A stretch of 57,792 nucleotides of DNA, from the NCBI GenBank assembly GCA_937899415.1, contig CALBPI010000085.1:1-57792 (forward strand), given 5' to 3'. Positions within the stretch are counted from its first letter, which is position 1, and each line of letters opens with the position of its first letter. The notes under the pieces were generated by a model. That model made no database searches, was not told the DNA's origin, and saw only the letters and a program-made list of their open reading frames with translations. A program made the translations under genes and the position numbers. This DNA is from an uncultured Gammaproteobacteria bacterium. GTDB taxonomy: Bacteria > Pseudomonadota > Gammaproteobacteria > Steroidobacterales > Woeseiaceae. This document shows positions 18,414 through 26,901 of this stretch, one piece after another.

Positions 18414-19111
18414 GCCGCGGCACCGAGTTTGTAGCCCACGCCCCAGACCGTGACGATGTAGGCGGGATTGGCCGGGTCCGGCTCGATCTTGGCGCGCAGC
18501 CGATTGATGTGGGTGTTGACGGTGTGCTCGTAACCGTCAAAGCCGTGGCCCCAGACGCGGTCGAGCAGCTCGGCGCGACGGAACACGCGCCCGGGCGCGC
18601 GCATGAAGGCCTCAAGCAGGTCGAATTCGCGGGGCGTGAGCTCGATGTCGCGCTCGCCCAGGCGGACCCCTCGGCGCGATGTATCGACGGTCAGTGCGCC
18701 CGCCCGCAACGTGTCGCCGCGATCGTCATTCGCGAGTGCCGCACCGACGCGCCGAAACAGCGCCTTAACGCGGGCCACAAGCTCCATGACACCGAAGGGT
18801 TTCACGACGTAGTCGTCGGCGCCCAACTCAAGACCGAGCACGCGGTCGAGCTCCGTCGACCGGGCGCTGACGATCATAAGTGGCGTCGCGTCGCCATTGG
18901 CGCGCAGTTGTTTGCAGATCTCGAGGCCGTCGACGTTCGGCAGCATCAGATCAAGAATGACGAGGTCCCAGCCGCCCGCGGCGGCGCGCTCGAGACCGTT
19001 GGCGCCATCAGCCGTGTGCGTCACCGAAAAGCCCTGGTCACGCAGGTGCAACGCGACCAGCTCGGCAATGTCCGTCGCGTCCTCAATGAGCAAGATTCGC
19101 TTTCGTGTCAC
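18410..19111 (-). CDS. OmpR-family response regulator
   Basis: 233 residues from GTG 19111. The start was chosen because GGAGG lies 11 bases upstream and the protein then begins VTRKRILLIED, as is usual for the family. An in-frame ATG at 19204 would add 31 residues of no recognisable content. Receiver: E10, D11, phosphoacceptor D54 (VILDLMLPNVDG) and K104 (VVKPF). The C-terminal winged helix ends in YIVTVWGVGYKLG. It is coupled to the kinase by a 4-bp overlap and is divergent from the lipoprotein hydrolase gene at 19328. Confidence 0.83.
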   Translation of the reverse strand: MTRKRILLIEDATDIAELVALHLRDQGFSVTHTADGANGLERAAAGGWDLVILDLMLPNVDGLEICKQLRANGDATPLMIVSARSTELDRVLGLELGADDYVVKPFGVMELVARVKALFRRVGAALANDDRGDTLRAGALTVDTSRRGVRLGERDIELTPREFDLLEAFMRAPGRVFRRAELLDRVWGHGFDGYEHTVNTHINRLRAKIEPDPANPAYIVTVWGVGYKLGAAA

Positions 19112-19327
19112 GACGCGTGTCGCCTCCGAGCCACCGAAATCGATGTAGGAGACCTTGGGGTCGACGGATTTATGACGGGCATCGGGCCCGGGGGAGTGCG
19201 TCATGACACGTCTCGAGGCTGATCTGTCGATCCAGTCTTGCAGCAAACATTCACGAAACGATCACGGGTTGTGGGCGCCGGCCACAGGCGGCTTAATAGC
19301 GTCACGGGTTACATCGGGGGAGTCGTC

Positions 19328-20197
19328 ATGCGTCAGGCCGTTCAAATACTTTCTGCGCTCGGAGTCATCACGTGCCTCACCGCGTGCGCATCGACACCCG
19401 CGCCCCCAAGCGGCGCGGCGCGCGCCAGCGATGGTGCCGCGATCGCCTGGTCGCGCGCGGGTACCGGCGACACCGCACTCGTATTCATCCACGGCTGGTC
19501 CTGCAGCAGCGCGTTCTGGCGCGAACAGGTCGACGCTTTTGCGGCCGACTACACGGTGGTGACGCTCGATCTGCCCGGCCACGGACAATCGAGCGGTGAC
19601 CGCGAACCCTGGCGCGTGGGCGACTACGGGGACGACGTGGCAGCGGTGGTCGATGCGCTCAACCTGGATCGGGTTGTACTCATCGGGCATTCCATGGGCG
19701 GACTCGTCGCGCTACGTGCTGCTGCCGAACTCGACGACCGCGCGGTGGCGGTCATCGCCGCCGACTCATTGCACGATGCAGAAGTCCGCTACACCGAAGC
19801 TCAGGCCGCGCCCGCCATCGCCGCGTTCAACGCCGACTACGCCGGCAGCATGACGGGCATGTTCAGGGGCATGGCAGGGCCGCAGATCGACGCCGAACTG
19901 GCAGCCTGGATCGCGGCCGAGGGCGCGGCGTCGCGACCCGAGGTCGGCATCGGCCTGTTCGCCAACTACACCGAGATCGACGCGACCGTCTGGTTTCGCG
20001 AAGCCGGTGTCCCTGTTCGCGCCATAAACGCTGCGGCCGGCGGCATGACACCGCCGACGCGCATCGAGGCCAACCGGCAGTATGCTGACTTCGATGCCAC
20101 CATTCTCGACGGCGTCGGCCACTTCCTGCAGCTCGAGGCACCCGAGCGGTTCAACGCGGCGTTGCGCGAGACCCTGGCCAGGCTCGGCGCCGACTAA
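19328..20197 (+). CDS. Alpha/beta hydrolase, predicted lipoprotein
   Basis: 289 residues from ATG 19328, which has GGGGGAG upstream. The signal peptide ends LTAC, Cys20 being the likely lipidation site. The nucleophile elbow is GHSMGG with Ser122, the oxyanion motif HGWSCSS is present, and the late histidine lies in GVGHFLQLE. The usual acid after strand 6 is not in its standard place: the segment reads VPVRAINAAAGGMTPP. The acid may come from another strand. The substrate is unknown. Its stop overlaps the convergent S41 gene by 3-4 bp. Confidence 0.75.
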   Translation: MRQAVQILSALGVITCLTACASTPAPPSGAARASDGAAIAWSRAGTGDTALVFIHGWSCSSAFWREQVDAFAADYTVVTLDLPGHGQSSGDREPWRVGDYGDDVAAVVDALNLDRVVLIGHSMGGLVALRAAAELDDRAVAVIAADSLHDAEVRYTEAQAAPAIAAFNADYAGSMTGMFRGMAGPQIDAELAAWIAAEGAASRPEVGIGLFANYTEIDATVWFREAGVPVRAINAAAGGMTPPTRIEANRQYADFDATILDGVGHFLQLEAPERFNAALRETLARLGAD

Positions 20198-21663
20198 CGC
20201 GCGATATAGGCCTTCGCAGCAATCAGCGCGACGTCGTTGCCGGCGAGCCAGTCCGCGGTCGTCATGGTTGCCTTGATATCCGGTGTGACGCCGAGGCCCC
20301 GTTCGAAACTGGGCACGTTGTTGTAATCGCGGAGCGCGGGGATTCGCGTGCGGATGCCGCTCTCGGGCATCGTGAGCGTGAACAGGATGCCCGCCGTCGT
20401 GCCTTCGGCGCTGCCGCCTGTCGGCTCACCGATGAGCGTGGCACGACCCAGCCCCGCCAGGACGGCAATGACGTTCGTGCTACCCGACGAATTCTCGTCG
20501 CTCGTGAGGATCAGCAGCTTGCCTGAGAATGCGTGGCGCGCCGGTTTGATGCGATTCGTCTCGCTGGTTGCCCAGCCGCGAAACGAGTAGCTGCCATCGC
20601 GATTCTTGCGAAACATGATGCGCCAGGGGTTGAGCGCGCGCTTGTCCCAGGTCGACAGGTGTTCGCGCAAGCCATCGAGGTTCAGGGTCTTCACGCGTAC
20701 ATCGGTTTTCATTTGCGCGGGCTTGTCGAGCAGGTGCGCGACAAGCCGGCTTGAGGCGTCATTGGAGCCGCCGCCGTTGTTTCTGAGGTCGAGTATCAGC
20801 GTGTCGCGCCGCTCATCGGCCATGCGCTTGAAGATCGGGCCGTAGAGCTCATCGGGGTCGACGGGCCGGCGATAATTTACAAACGTATCGATGCGCAGGT
20901 AACCGGCGTTGTCACCGACGGGCTCGAAGGTCACGGCATCCACGAAGTTGGCCGCGCGGCCCGTGCCCGCATCAAGCGCGCGCCAGTCGCCGAAGCTCAG
21001 CCGGTCGGCCGTGATCGCGCGCGTCGCGCCATCCTGGTTGGCCACGGTCAGCATCACGGTCGGCGCGTTGTCCCAGAGCAGGTCGCCGAAGTGATCGACG
21101 GCGCCGCCCATAAACTCTCGCGAGGTCGAGATGCCGCCCCGGCGCGCCCAGTCCGTGTAGCCGTCGACGGGAATGTAAGGCGCGACCTCGGCCACAAGCT
21201 CGGACAGCGGCCGACCGTCGATGCTGAGGATCTCGTCGCCGCGTTCAAGGCCCGTCGCCTCGGCAGCGACGCTCACAAACCCGCGCCCTTCCACGAGCAC
21301 CCACTGAAACGGCAGGTAGGTCGGCTGCTCGCGGCGACGCGTAGCGAGCGACTTCGGCAGCTCGGCCTTGGTGTGGTCGCATCGAATCAGCGTGAGTACC
21401 CGCTGCACGGCAAGATAGAAGTCGCCTGTCGACAATCCGCCTGCGGCTTCGGCGTCATCGATCACCTGCTGCCAGGCCGCATCGAGTGTCGCGGCATCCG
21501 CGTAGCGCGTGTAGCCCGGATGGATCCGGTCGTAGGCCTCCTGCGCCAGCGCCACGTCGCGGGCCACTTGTTCGGGCGTGAGCATGGGGCCCTGGCGGGC
21601 ATCTGCAGCCGAGGCGAACAGCGTCAATACAAGCAGGACAAGGGGGGGCAGCAAGCGCGGCAT
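20194..21663 (-). CDS. S41-family peptidase, secreted
   Basis: 489 residues. A signal peptide covers about 1-22 (ending near ASAADA). A PDZ-like part (about 120-160) contains LERGDEILSIDGRPL. The S41 core has DLRNNGGGSNDAS and the serine region TSDENSSGSTN, followed by GEPTGGSAEG. These are the marks of carboxyl-terminal-processing or tricorn-core peptidases; the protein is probably periplasmic. GGAG lies 10 bases before the ATG. Its target is unknown. Confidence 0.8.
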   Translation of the reverse strand: MPRLLPPLVLLVLTLFASAADARQGPMLTPEQVARDVALAQEAYDRIHPGYTRYADAATLDAAWQQVIDDAEAAGGLSTGDFYLAVQRVLTLIRCDHTKAELPKSLATRRREQPTYLPFQWVLVEGRGFVSVAAEATGLERGDEILSIDGRPLSELVAEVAPYIPVDGYTDWARRGGISTSREFMGGAVDHFGDLLWDNAPTVMLTVANQDGATRAITADRLSFGDWRALDAGTGRAANFVDAVTFEPVGDNAGYLRIDTFVNYRRPVDPDELYGPIFKRMADERRDTLILDLRNNGGGSNDASSRLVAHLLDKPAQMKTDVRVKTLNLDGLREHLSTWDKRALNPWRIMFRKNRDGSYSFRGWATSETNRIKPARHAFSGKLLILTSDENSSGSTNVIAVLAGLGRATLIGEPTGGSAEGTTAGILFTLTMPESGIRTRIPALRDYNNVPSFERGLGVTPDIKATMTTADWLAGNDVALIAAKAYIAR

Positions 21664-21766
21664 TGTTGGCGTCTCCGGTTGAGGTCAGCCGGCAGATTGC
21701 CTTGCGGCCACGACTCGATCGACGCAAAACCGATATTGTTCAGCGGCTTACAAGAATTGAGACGTT

Positions 21767-22849
21767 TCAGGAGGCGCGTCGGTTGCGCCAGGTGCTGGGC
21801 GTCATGCCCGTGTGCTGGCGAAAGGCACGGTTGAAACTGGCCTTGGAGCCGAAGCCCGCCGCGAGCGCCACATCAACGAGGCTCGCGTCGCGCTCGGCGA
21901 TGAGCCGCTGGGCGTGCGCCACGCGCATGCCGTTCACGAACTGGCTGAAGTTCTGCTGCAGGCCTTTATTCAGTGCGCGCGACACGTAGCTCTGGTTGCT
22001 GCCGATACGCCGTGCCACGAGCCGCAGCGACAAACCCGGTTCGAGGTACCAGCGCTCGCGCTCGACGGTCTCGCGCAGCCGCGCGCCCTCCGCGTCCCAG
22101 TCGCGCGGCTCAGCGCTGGCGACGGGCTCGGGCTCGGCCAGAGACACGATCGCGGGCATCTTGGGATAGCGCCGCTGCATGTGCACAAGCGCCTCGACGG
22201 CGATCACGAAGACCACGCACATCGCCGCAAAGTCGACCCAGAAACGGTCGTAGTAGCTGTAGTCGAGCAGCGCGTCGAGACCGTATTCGATGGCCGACAA
22301 CACGCCGTAACCCGCCGCGGCCACGATGAGGTGCACGAGCCAGATGGGGCGGAAGTCATGATCGTCGCTGCGCCGCGCCGCGAGCCACTCGGCGTAGCGC
22401 CGGTGCAGGCGCCAGCAGGCCACGAGCGCACCGACGCCCAGCGCGAGGCTGACCGCAAACACGACGGGCAGGATGTAGGGCTCGTGCCAGGCGTCATTAA
22501 ACGCCCATTTGTTGCGGTAGTCGCCGAGTGCTGTGAATGCCCAGAGCTGGTAGAGCCAGTACGCAACGCCGGGTGCGAGCCACCAGAGGTGGCCGCGCGC
22601 GCCGGACTCGAGCATGAGCGTGCGCGCGTGCAGCCAGAGCAACGGGCCCAGCAACGGCGTGAGGTCAACGGGCAGAAAGGTCAGCCCCGGCCAGACATCG
22701 TAAGCGCCAGCAAAGCCGATGATCATCGATGTGTTGCCCGCGTGGATCGCGAGCACGAAGGCTGCGAACCAGGCGACGGAGCGCCGCTCCGGACTCGCAA
22801 ACCAGAGTACGGCAACGCACGTCAGGGTGCTGGCAAGCGTCATCGCCAA
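21767..22849 (-). CDS. Membrane-anchored AraC-family regulator
   Basis: About 360 residues. The N-terminal half holds six or seven hydrophobic segments (about 5-235). The last 100 residues are an AraC-type DNA-binding domain with two helix-turn-helix units: LSLRLVARRIGSNQSYVSRALN and DVALAAGFGSKASFNRAFRQHTGMTP. The start is uncertain. TTG 22849 and ATG 22843 are the first ordinary start codons, but neither has a ribosome binding site, and the hydrophobic first helix continues upstream (see findings). The signal may be sensed in the membrane. The neighbouring acetoacetyl-CoA synthetase gene is a possible target. Confidence 0.75.
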   Translation of the reverse strand: MAMTLASTLTCVAVLWFASPERRSVAWFAAFVLAIHAGNTSMIIGFAGAYDVWPGLTFLPVDLTPLLGPLLWLHARTLMLESGARGHLWWLAPGVAYWLYQLWAFTALGDYRNKWAFNDAWHEPYILPVVFAVSLALGVGALVACWRLHRRYAEWLAARRSDDHDFRPIWLVHLIVAAAGYGVLSAIEYGLDALLDYSYYDRFWVDFAAMCVVFVIAVEALVHMQRRYPKMPAIVSLAEPEPVASAEPRDWDAEGARLRETVERERWYLEPGLSLRLVARRIGSNQSYVSRALNKGLQQNFSQFVNGMRVAHAQRLIAERDASLVDVALAAGFGSKASFNRAFRQHTGMTPSTWRNRRAS

Positions 22850-22993
22850 CAGCGCGCTGGGCCAGGTCAGTTCGATGGCGGCGTACTCCGACTCTGAGGG
22901 GATACCGCGACCTTAGCGCCAGTGGTTGATAGGCGCGTCGCAGAATCCGTAGCGCTCCTGCCAGGTTTTACGATTTGCGACATTTTCGAAGCG

Positions 22994-24985
22994 CTAATTG
23001 CGGTCGGCGGCCAATTGCAACGCGAAGTCGACAAACCAGTCGATGCTCTCGGGGTTGGCCATCGTGTCGCGGTTGATGGCCTCGGCCGCCGCCTTGCCCA
23101 GCAGCAAACGGCGTACGGGGATTTCCATTTTCTTGCCCGAGAAGGTTCGCGGCACGTCGGCGATCGCAAAGACGTCGTCGGGCACGTGGCGTGGCGACAG
23201 ACCCGTTCGAACCGCAGTGCGAATCGCTGTGATGAGTGCGTCATCAAGCGCGGCACCCTCGGCCAGCACAACGAATAGCGGCAGGTAGGAATCACGCCCC
23301 AGGTATTCCAGGTCGACGACGAGGCTGTCGAGGACTTCAGGCAGGGCCTCCACGACCTGGTAGAGCTCGGCGGTGCCCATGCGGATACCCTGGCGGTTGA
23401 TTGTCGAGTCGGACCGACCGTAGATCACGGCACTGCCGCGGTCGGTAATGCGAATCCAATCGCCGTGTCGCCAGACACCCGGGTAGGTGTCGAAATAGGC
23501 GTCGCGGTAACGGGAGCCGTCGCCATCGTTCCAGAACATGAGCGGCATCGAGGGCATGGGCGCGGTAATCACGAGCTCGCCCACGGTATCGGTGACTGCA
23601 TTGCCCGCCTCGTCCCAGGCCTCGACGGCGCAGCCCAGCGACCGACATGAAATCTCGCCGCGCCACACGGGCACCGTGGGCGCCCCACCCACGCAGGCCG
23701 TCGCGAAGTCCGTGCCGCCCGAGATCGATGACAGAAAGACATCGCTACCCACGGTCTCGTAGATCCAGTCAAACACGTCGGGCGCGAGCGGCGAGCCCGT
23801 GGAGCCCATACCGAATAGCCATTTGAGATCGAGCGTCTTTCCTGGCGCCAGCCCCGCGTTCTTGCAGGCCTCAAAATACGCAGCACCGGCACCAAAAAAG
23901 TTGATCTCCAGCGCCTCGACGACCTGCCACAGCCGATTAAGGTCGGGCTTGCCGGGGTTGCCATCGTAAAGGCACACCGTGACGCCCATGAGCAGGCCCG
24001 CAATGTTGTAGTTCCACATCATCCAGGCCGTGCTCGAGAACCACATGAAGCGGTCACCGGGATTGAGGTTGAGCTGCAGGCCGACCTGCTTCAGGTGCTC
24101 GAGCACGATGCCGCCGTGACCGTGCACGATGGCCTTGGGCTTACCCGTCGTGCCTGATGAGTAGACAATCCAGAGCGGGTGGTCGAAGGCTACGGGCTCG
24201 GCTTCGAACACGGCATCGCCCGCGATGGCCGCCTGCCAGTCCACGCACTCGAACAGCCGCGCGTCGGCGGGCGCGACGCCCGCGATCGCGGTGCCACCAA
24301 TGCGTTCGAGCGAGACGAGGCCCGCAAGCGTGGGCAAGCCGTCCACGAGTTCGGCCACGACGTCGGCGCGCGCGAAGTCGCGGCCGCCGTAGTGGTATCC
24401 GTCGCAGGCGATAAGCACCTTGGGCTCGATTTGCTGGAAGCGGTCGAGCACGCCTTGCGCGCCCAGGTCCGGCGAACACACGGACCAGGTGGCACCCAGA
24501 GCGGCGACGGCGTGAAACGCAACGATGCACTCGGGCACGTTGTTGAGATACGCCACGACGCGGTCGCCGCGCTCAACGCCGAGCCCGCGCAAGGTGTTGG
24601 CCAGCGCCATGGCCTGTCGCTGCAGCTCCGCCCAGCTCAGAGAGATGAGCTCGCCCGACTCGGGCTGGCAGAGCACGGCCGGCCCCTCGCGCCCCGCGTG
24701 GCGCCAGACCACGTCGACGTAGTTGAGCGTCGCGTTGGGAAACCACTGCGCGCCCGGCATCGTGGCGTCGGCGAGTGCCGGGTCGCACTGATCCTCAGGT
24801 AGCACGTCGTAGTAGCGCGCCACGGCGCGCCAGAACCGGCCCGGGTCGTCGACGGACCATTGCCAGAGCGCCGCGTAGTCGCGTGACGTGCCGTCGTAGT
24901 CGCGGCCCAGTGCGTTATTGAAGCTGGCGATATTGGCGCGCACTTTGGGGTTGGGCAGCCAGAGCGTTGTTGGGGTTTCGGTCAT
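22994..24985 (-). CDS. Acetoacetyl-CoA synthetase
   Basis: 663 residues from ATG 24985. It activates acetoacetate with ATP to acetoacetyl-CoA through an adenylate, in the cytoplasm. The adenylate-forming motif YSSGTTGKPKAIVHGHGG is present. The N-terminal ACS domain begins LWLPNPKVRANIASF, and the catalytic lysine region reads RTFSGKKMEIPVRR. The length (about 650) fits acetoacetate-CoA ligase better than acetyl-CoA synthetase. A perfect TATAAT lies six bases before the ATG with no ribosome binding site, suggesting a leaderless mRNA. It could feed ketone bodies or storage-polymer breakdown products into thiolysis. Confidence 0.87.
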   Translation of the reverse strand: MTETPTTLWLPNPKVRANIASFNNALGRDYDGTSRDYAALWQWSVDDPGRFWRAVARYYDVLPEDQCDPALADATMPGAQWFPNATLNYVDVVWRHAGREGPAVLCQPESGELISLSWAELQRQAMALANTLRGLGVERGDRVVAYLNNVPECIVAFHAVAALGATWSVCSPDLGAQGVLDRFQQIEPKVLIACDGYHYGGRDFARADVVAELVDGLPTLAGLVSLERIGGTAIAGVAPADARLFECVDWQAAIAGDAVFEAEPVAFDHPLWIVYSSGTTGKPKAIVHGHGGIVLEHLKQVGLQLNLNPGDRFMWFSSTAWMMWNYNIAGLLMGVTVCLYDGNPGKPDLNRLWQVVEALEINFFGAGAAYFEACKNAGLAPGKTLDLKWLFGMGSTGSPLAPDVFDWIYETVGSDVFLSSISGGTDFATACVGGAPTVPVWRGEISCRSLGCAVEAWDEAGNAVTDTVGELVITAPMPSMPLMFWNDGDGSRYRDAYFDTYPGVWRHGDWIRITDRGSAVIYGRSDSTINRQGIRMGTAELYQVVEALPEVLDSLVVDLEYLGRDSYLPLFVVLAEGAALDDALITAIRTAVRTGLSPRHVPDDVFAIADVPRTFSGKKMEIPVRRLLLGKAAAEAINRDTMANPESIDWFVDFALQLAADRN

Positions 24986-24991
24986 GCGCGG

Positions 24992-24997
24992 ATTATA
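24992..24997 (-). promoter_or_regulatory. Consensus -10 TATAAT, candidate leaderless promoter
   Basis: On the minus strand TATAAT is followed by CCGCGC and then ATG 24985. The spacing puts the expected transcription start on the first base of the start codon. No -35 match is visible; the end of a REP unit occupies that region. Confidence 0.6.
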
Positions 24998-25015
24998 CGG
25001 TGGTGCGGGCGGTGG

Positions 25016-25052
25016 GAGATTGCCGCGCCGGCTTCGCCGGCGCGCAATGACG
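25016..25052 (+). repeat. REP-like palindromic unit
   Basis: GAGATTGCCGCG, a hairpin CCGGC-TTC-GCCGG, then CGCGCAATGACG. It has the same frame as the units at 114-206 and lies in the divergent gap between the acetoacetyl-CoA synthetase and VOC genes. Confidence 0.8.
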
Positions 25053-25061
25053 TTTCGTTTC

Positions 25062-25190
25062 ATCATCGCGGGGCCGCGCAGTCGCCGTACCCGTCATTGC
25101 GAGGCCGCGGAGCGGCCACACCCGTCATTGCGAGGCCGCGGAGCGGCCACACCCGTCATTGCGAGGCCGCGGAGCGGCCGCGGCAATCTC
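25062..25190 (-). repeat. Tandem REP array, 31-bp period
   Basis: Four units begin near 25062, 25093, 25124 and 25155. The first is degenerate, the next two are identical, and the last is completed to a full inverted REP ending GCGGCAATCTC. Each unit reads CGTCATTGCGAGGCCGCGG followed by AGCGGCC. There are no spacers, so it is not a CRISPR array. Confidence 0.85.
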
Positions 25191-25228
25191 CTGATGCAAC
25201 GCACCCGCATCAATGCAATAGTCCCCCG

Positions 25229-26143
25229 ATGCACTCCTGGTCCATAGTCACCGTCGGCGTGGCAGACCTCACCGAGGCAGACGCACTCTGGTGCGACACC
25301 TTTGGCATGACCCCTATTGCCGAGCGCGAACCGGGCGACGCAGCTCTGGCAGCACTCTGGAAGCTGCCCACGTCAGCCATCGGGCGCCAGCGACTGCTCG
25401 AAACGCCGGGACAGACCGAGGGCAGACTGCACCTCGTCGAATTTCTGGATCCCGCACCGCCTGTGCGCGAGGGCGCCAACACCTTCGACCTGGCACCCAA
25501 GAACCTCGATATCTACGTCGACGACCTGCCGGCCAAGGAAGTCGCACTGCGTGCCGCAGGCCACCACTTCCGCACGGAACAACATAGCGAAGTCGTCGCA
25601 CCCGACGGCACGCGCTTCCGCGAACTGCATATGCCCGCGCACGACGCCATCAACGTCGTCTTACTCGAAGTGGTGGGGTCGCCGCGACCGGTCACGCCAG
25701 CGGGTTTTGGCGCCATCGGACCGCTGATCCTCACGGTGCCCGATGCGCGCGCCGAGCAAGCGTTCGCGCGCGACGTGCTCGGGCTCGGGAAACTCAGCGA
25801 TCACGTCCTGAGTGGCCCCGAGATCGAAGCCATGATCGGCCTGCCGCCCGGTGCGACACTCGACGTCAGCATCTGGGGCGACGCCAACGCGCCGTTCGGT
25901 CAGCTCGAGATCATTGAATACGGCGGCACCGCTGGCGTGAACCTGTACCCACGCGCGCAGGCGCCTGCGACGGGCATCCTGCAGGTGCGCTACCACGCCG
26001 AGGCGCTGCGTCTCATCGAGACGCGCTTGTCAGACACCGAGTTTGAACGCCACGCCGACCTCGACCTCATCGACGGCCGCGGCGCACTGCTGCGGTTCCG
26101 CTCGCCAGCTGGACTGGTGGTCGAGGTGCTGGCGCCGGCCTGA
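25229..26143 (+). CDS. VOC (glyoxalase/dioxygenase fold) protein, two modules
   Basis: 304 residues from ATG 25229; the frame stays open upstream only because it runs through the REP array. Two vicinal-oxygen-chelate modules are visible: residues about 1-145 (beginning SIVTVGVADLTEADALW, with NLDIYVDDLPAKEVAL) and about 155-304 (beginning IGPLILTVPDARAEQAFARDVLGLG, ending GLVVEVLAPA). Metal ligands cannot be placed with certainty. The family includes ring-cleavage dioxygenases, glyoxalases and resistance proteins; the reaction is unknown. AATAGT ends six bases before the ATG. Confidence 0.7.
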   Translation: MHSWSIVTVGVADLTEADALWCDTFGMTPIAEREPGDAALAALWKLPTSAIGRQRLLETPGQTEGRLHLVEFLDPAPPVREGANTFDLAPKNLDIYVDDLPAKEVALRAAGHHFRTEQHSEVVAPDGTRFRELHMPAHDAINVVLLEVVGSPRPVTPAGFGAIGPLILTVPDARAEQAFARDVLGLGKLSDHVLSGPEIEAMIGLPPGATLDVSIWGDANAPFGQLEIIEYGGTAGVNLYPRAQAPATGILQVRYHAEALRLIETRLSDTEFERHADLDLIDGRGALLRFRSPAGLVVEVLAPA

Positions 26144-26144
26144 G

Positions 26145-26891
26145 TCAGCGCGCGGGGCGCCGGAACACCAGAAAGTGCTGCTGCGGGAGGAAGTCGCGGT
26201 TGGCTTCGAACTCGAGACCCAGGGCATCCATTTCCTTGCGCACTTGTTCGACGGTCATCTTGTGCAGCGGCTTGATGGGCACGGAACGATCCTCAGCGCG
26301 GTACTCGATAAGTACCAACCGCCCGCCGGGCTTCAAAGCTGCCGCAATGGCCGTCCCCATCTCATAGGGGTGCGAGAACTCATGGTAGGCGTCGACGATG
26401 AACGCAAGATCGATGCTGTCGGGCTCGAGATTCGGGTTCTCAGCCGTTCCAAGCACAGTGTCGACATTGCTTGTGCCCATTTGCGCGCGGCGCGCTTCGA
26501 CAATCGCCAGCATCTCGGGCTGGATGTCGACGGCGATGACGCGACCTTCGGGCACGCGCGCGGCGACGGGAAAGGTGAAGTAACCACTGCCCGCCCCGAT
26601 GTCGGCAACGACGCTGTCGGCCTCAAGCGGCAGGTTCTGGATGACCAGGTCCGTTCGCTCTTCGGCCAGACGACCCCGGCGCTCGAGCCAGCCCGCGGCC
26701 AGGTGCCCCATAACCTGGGACACTTCCCGGCCCATGTAGTACTTGCCGATGCCGTCTCGTGTGGCGCGTTCGTAGGTGTAGCGCGCATCTTCAGTCGCGG
26801 CTTCGGGATCGGCTGCGCCAGCACCACAAGCGGCCACAACAGCCAGACCTGCAAAGACCAGCGCACGTCGCAGATGTGTCGTCAGCACCAT
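26145..26891 (-). CDS. SAM-methyltransferase-fold protein with lipoprotein signal
   Basis: 248 residues. The N-terminus RRALVFAGLAVVAAC is a lipoprotein signal with Cys22 as the probable lipid site. The mature part carries a class I methyltransferase core: motif I VADIGAGSGYFT, the acidic loop VIAVDIQPEM, and later DAYHEF and LKPGGRLVLIEY. The family is usually cytoplasmic, since the methyl donor is there, so export is odd. AGAGGT lies six bases before the ATG. It follows the glycosyltransferase gene by 10 bp on the same strand, and its stop is one base from that of the VOC gene. Confidence 0.72.
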   Translation of the reverse strand: MVLTTHLRRALVFAGLAVVAACGAGAADPEAATEDARYTYERATRDGIGKYYMGREVSQVMGHLAAGWLERRGRLAEERTDLVIQNLPLEADSVVADIGAGSGYFTFPVAARVPEGRVIAVDIQPEMLAIVEARRAQMGTSNVDTVLGTAENPNLEPDSIDLAFIVDAYHEFSHPYEMGTAIAAALKPGGRLVLIEYRAEDRSVPIKPLHKMTVEQVRKEMDALGLEFEANRDFLPQQHFLVFRRPAR

Positions 26892-26901
26892 GTCGCCACC
26901 T

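Noticed and set aside
19112-19204. Longer start (ATG 19204) for the response regulator
   Set aside because: The 31 extra residues lack family content and a good ribosome binding site; GTG 19111 has GGAGG and begins like other OmpR proteins. It is not fully excluded.
25062-25190. CRISPR-like array
   Set aside because: The 31-bp units are directly adjacent with no unique spacers, and each is half of a REP palindrome.
25097-25228. N-terminal extension of the VOC protein
   Set aside because: The extension is only translated REP repeat (Arg/Ala/Pro-rich, repetitive); the conserved domain starts right after ATG 25229.
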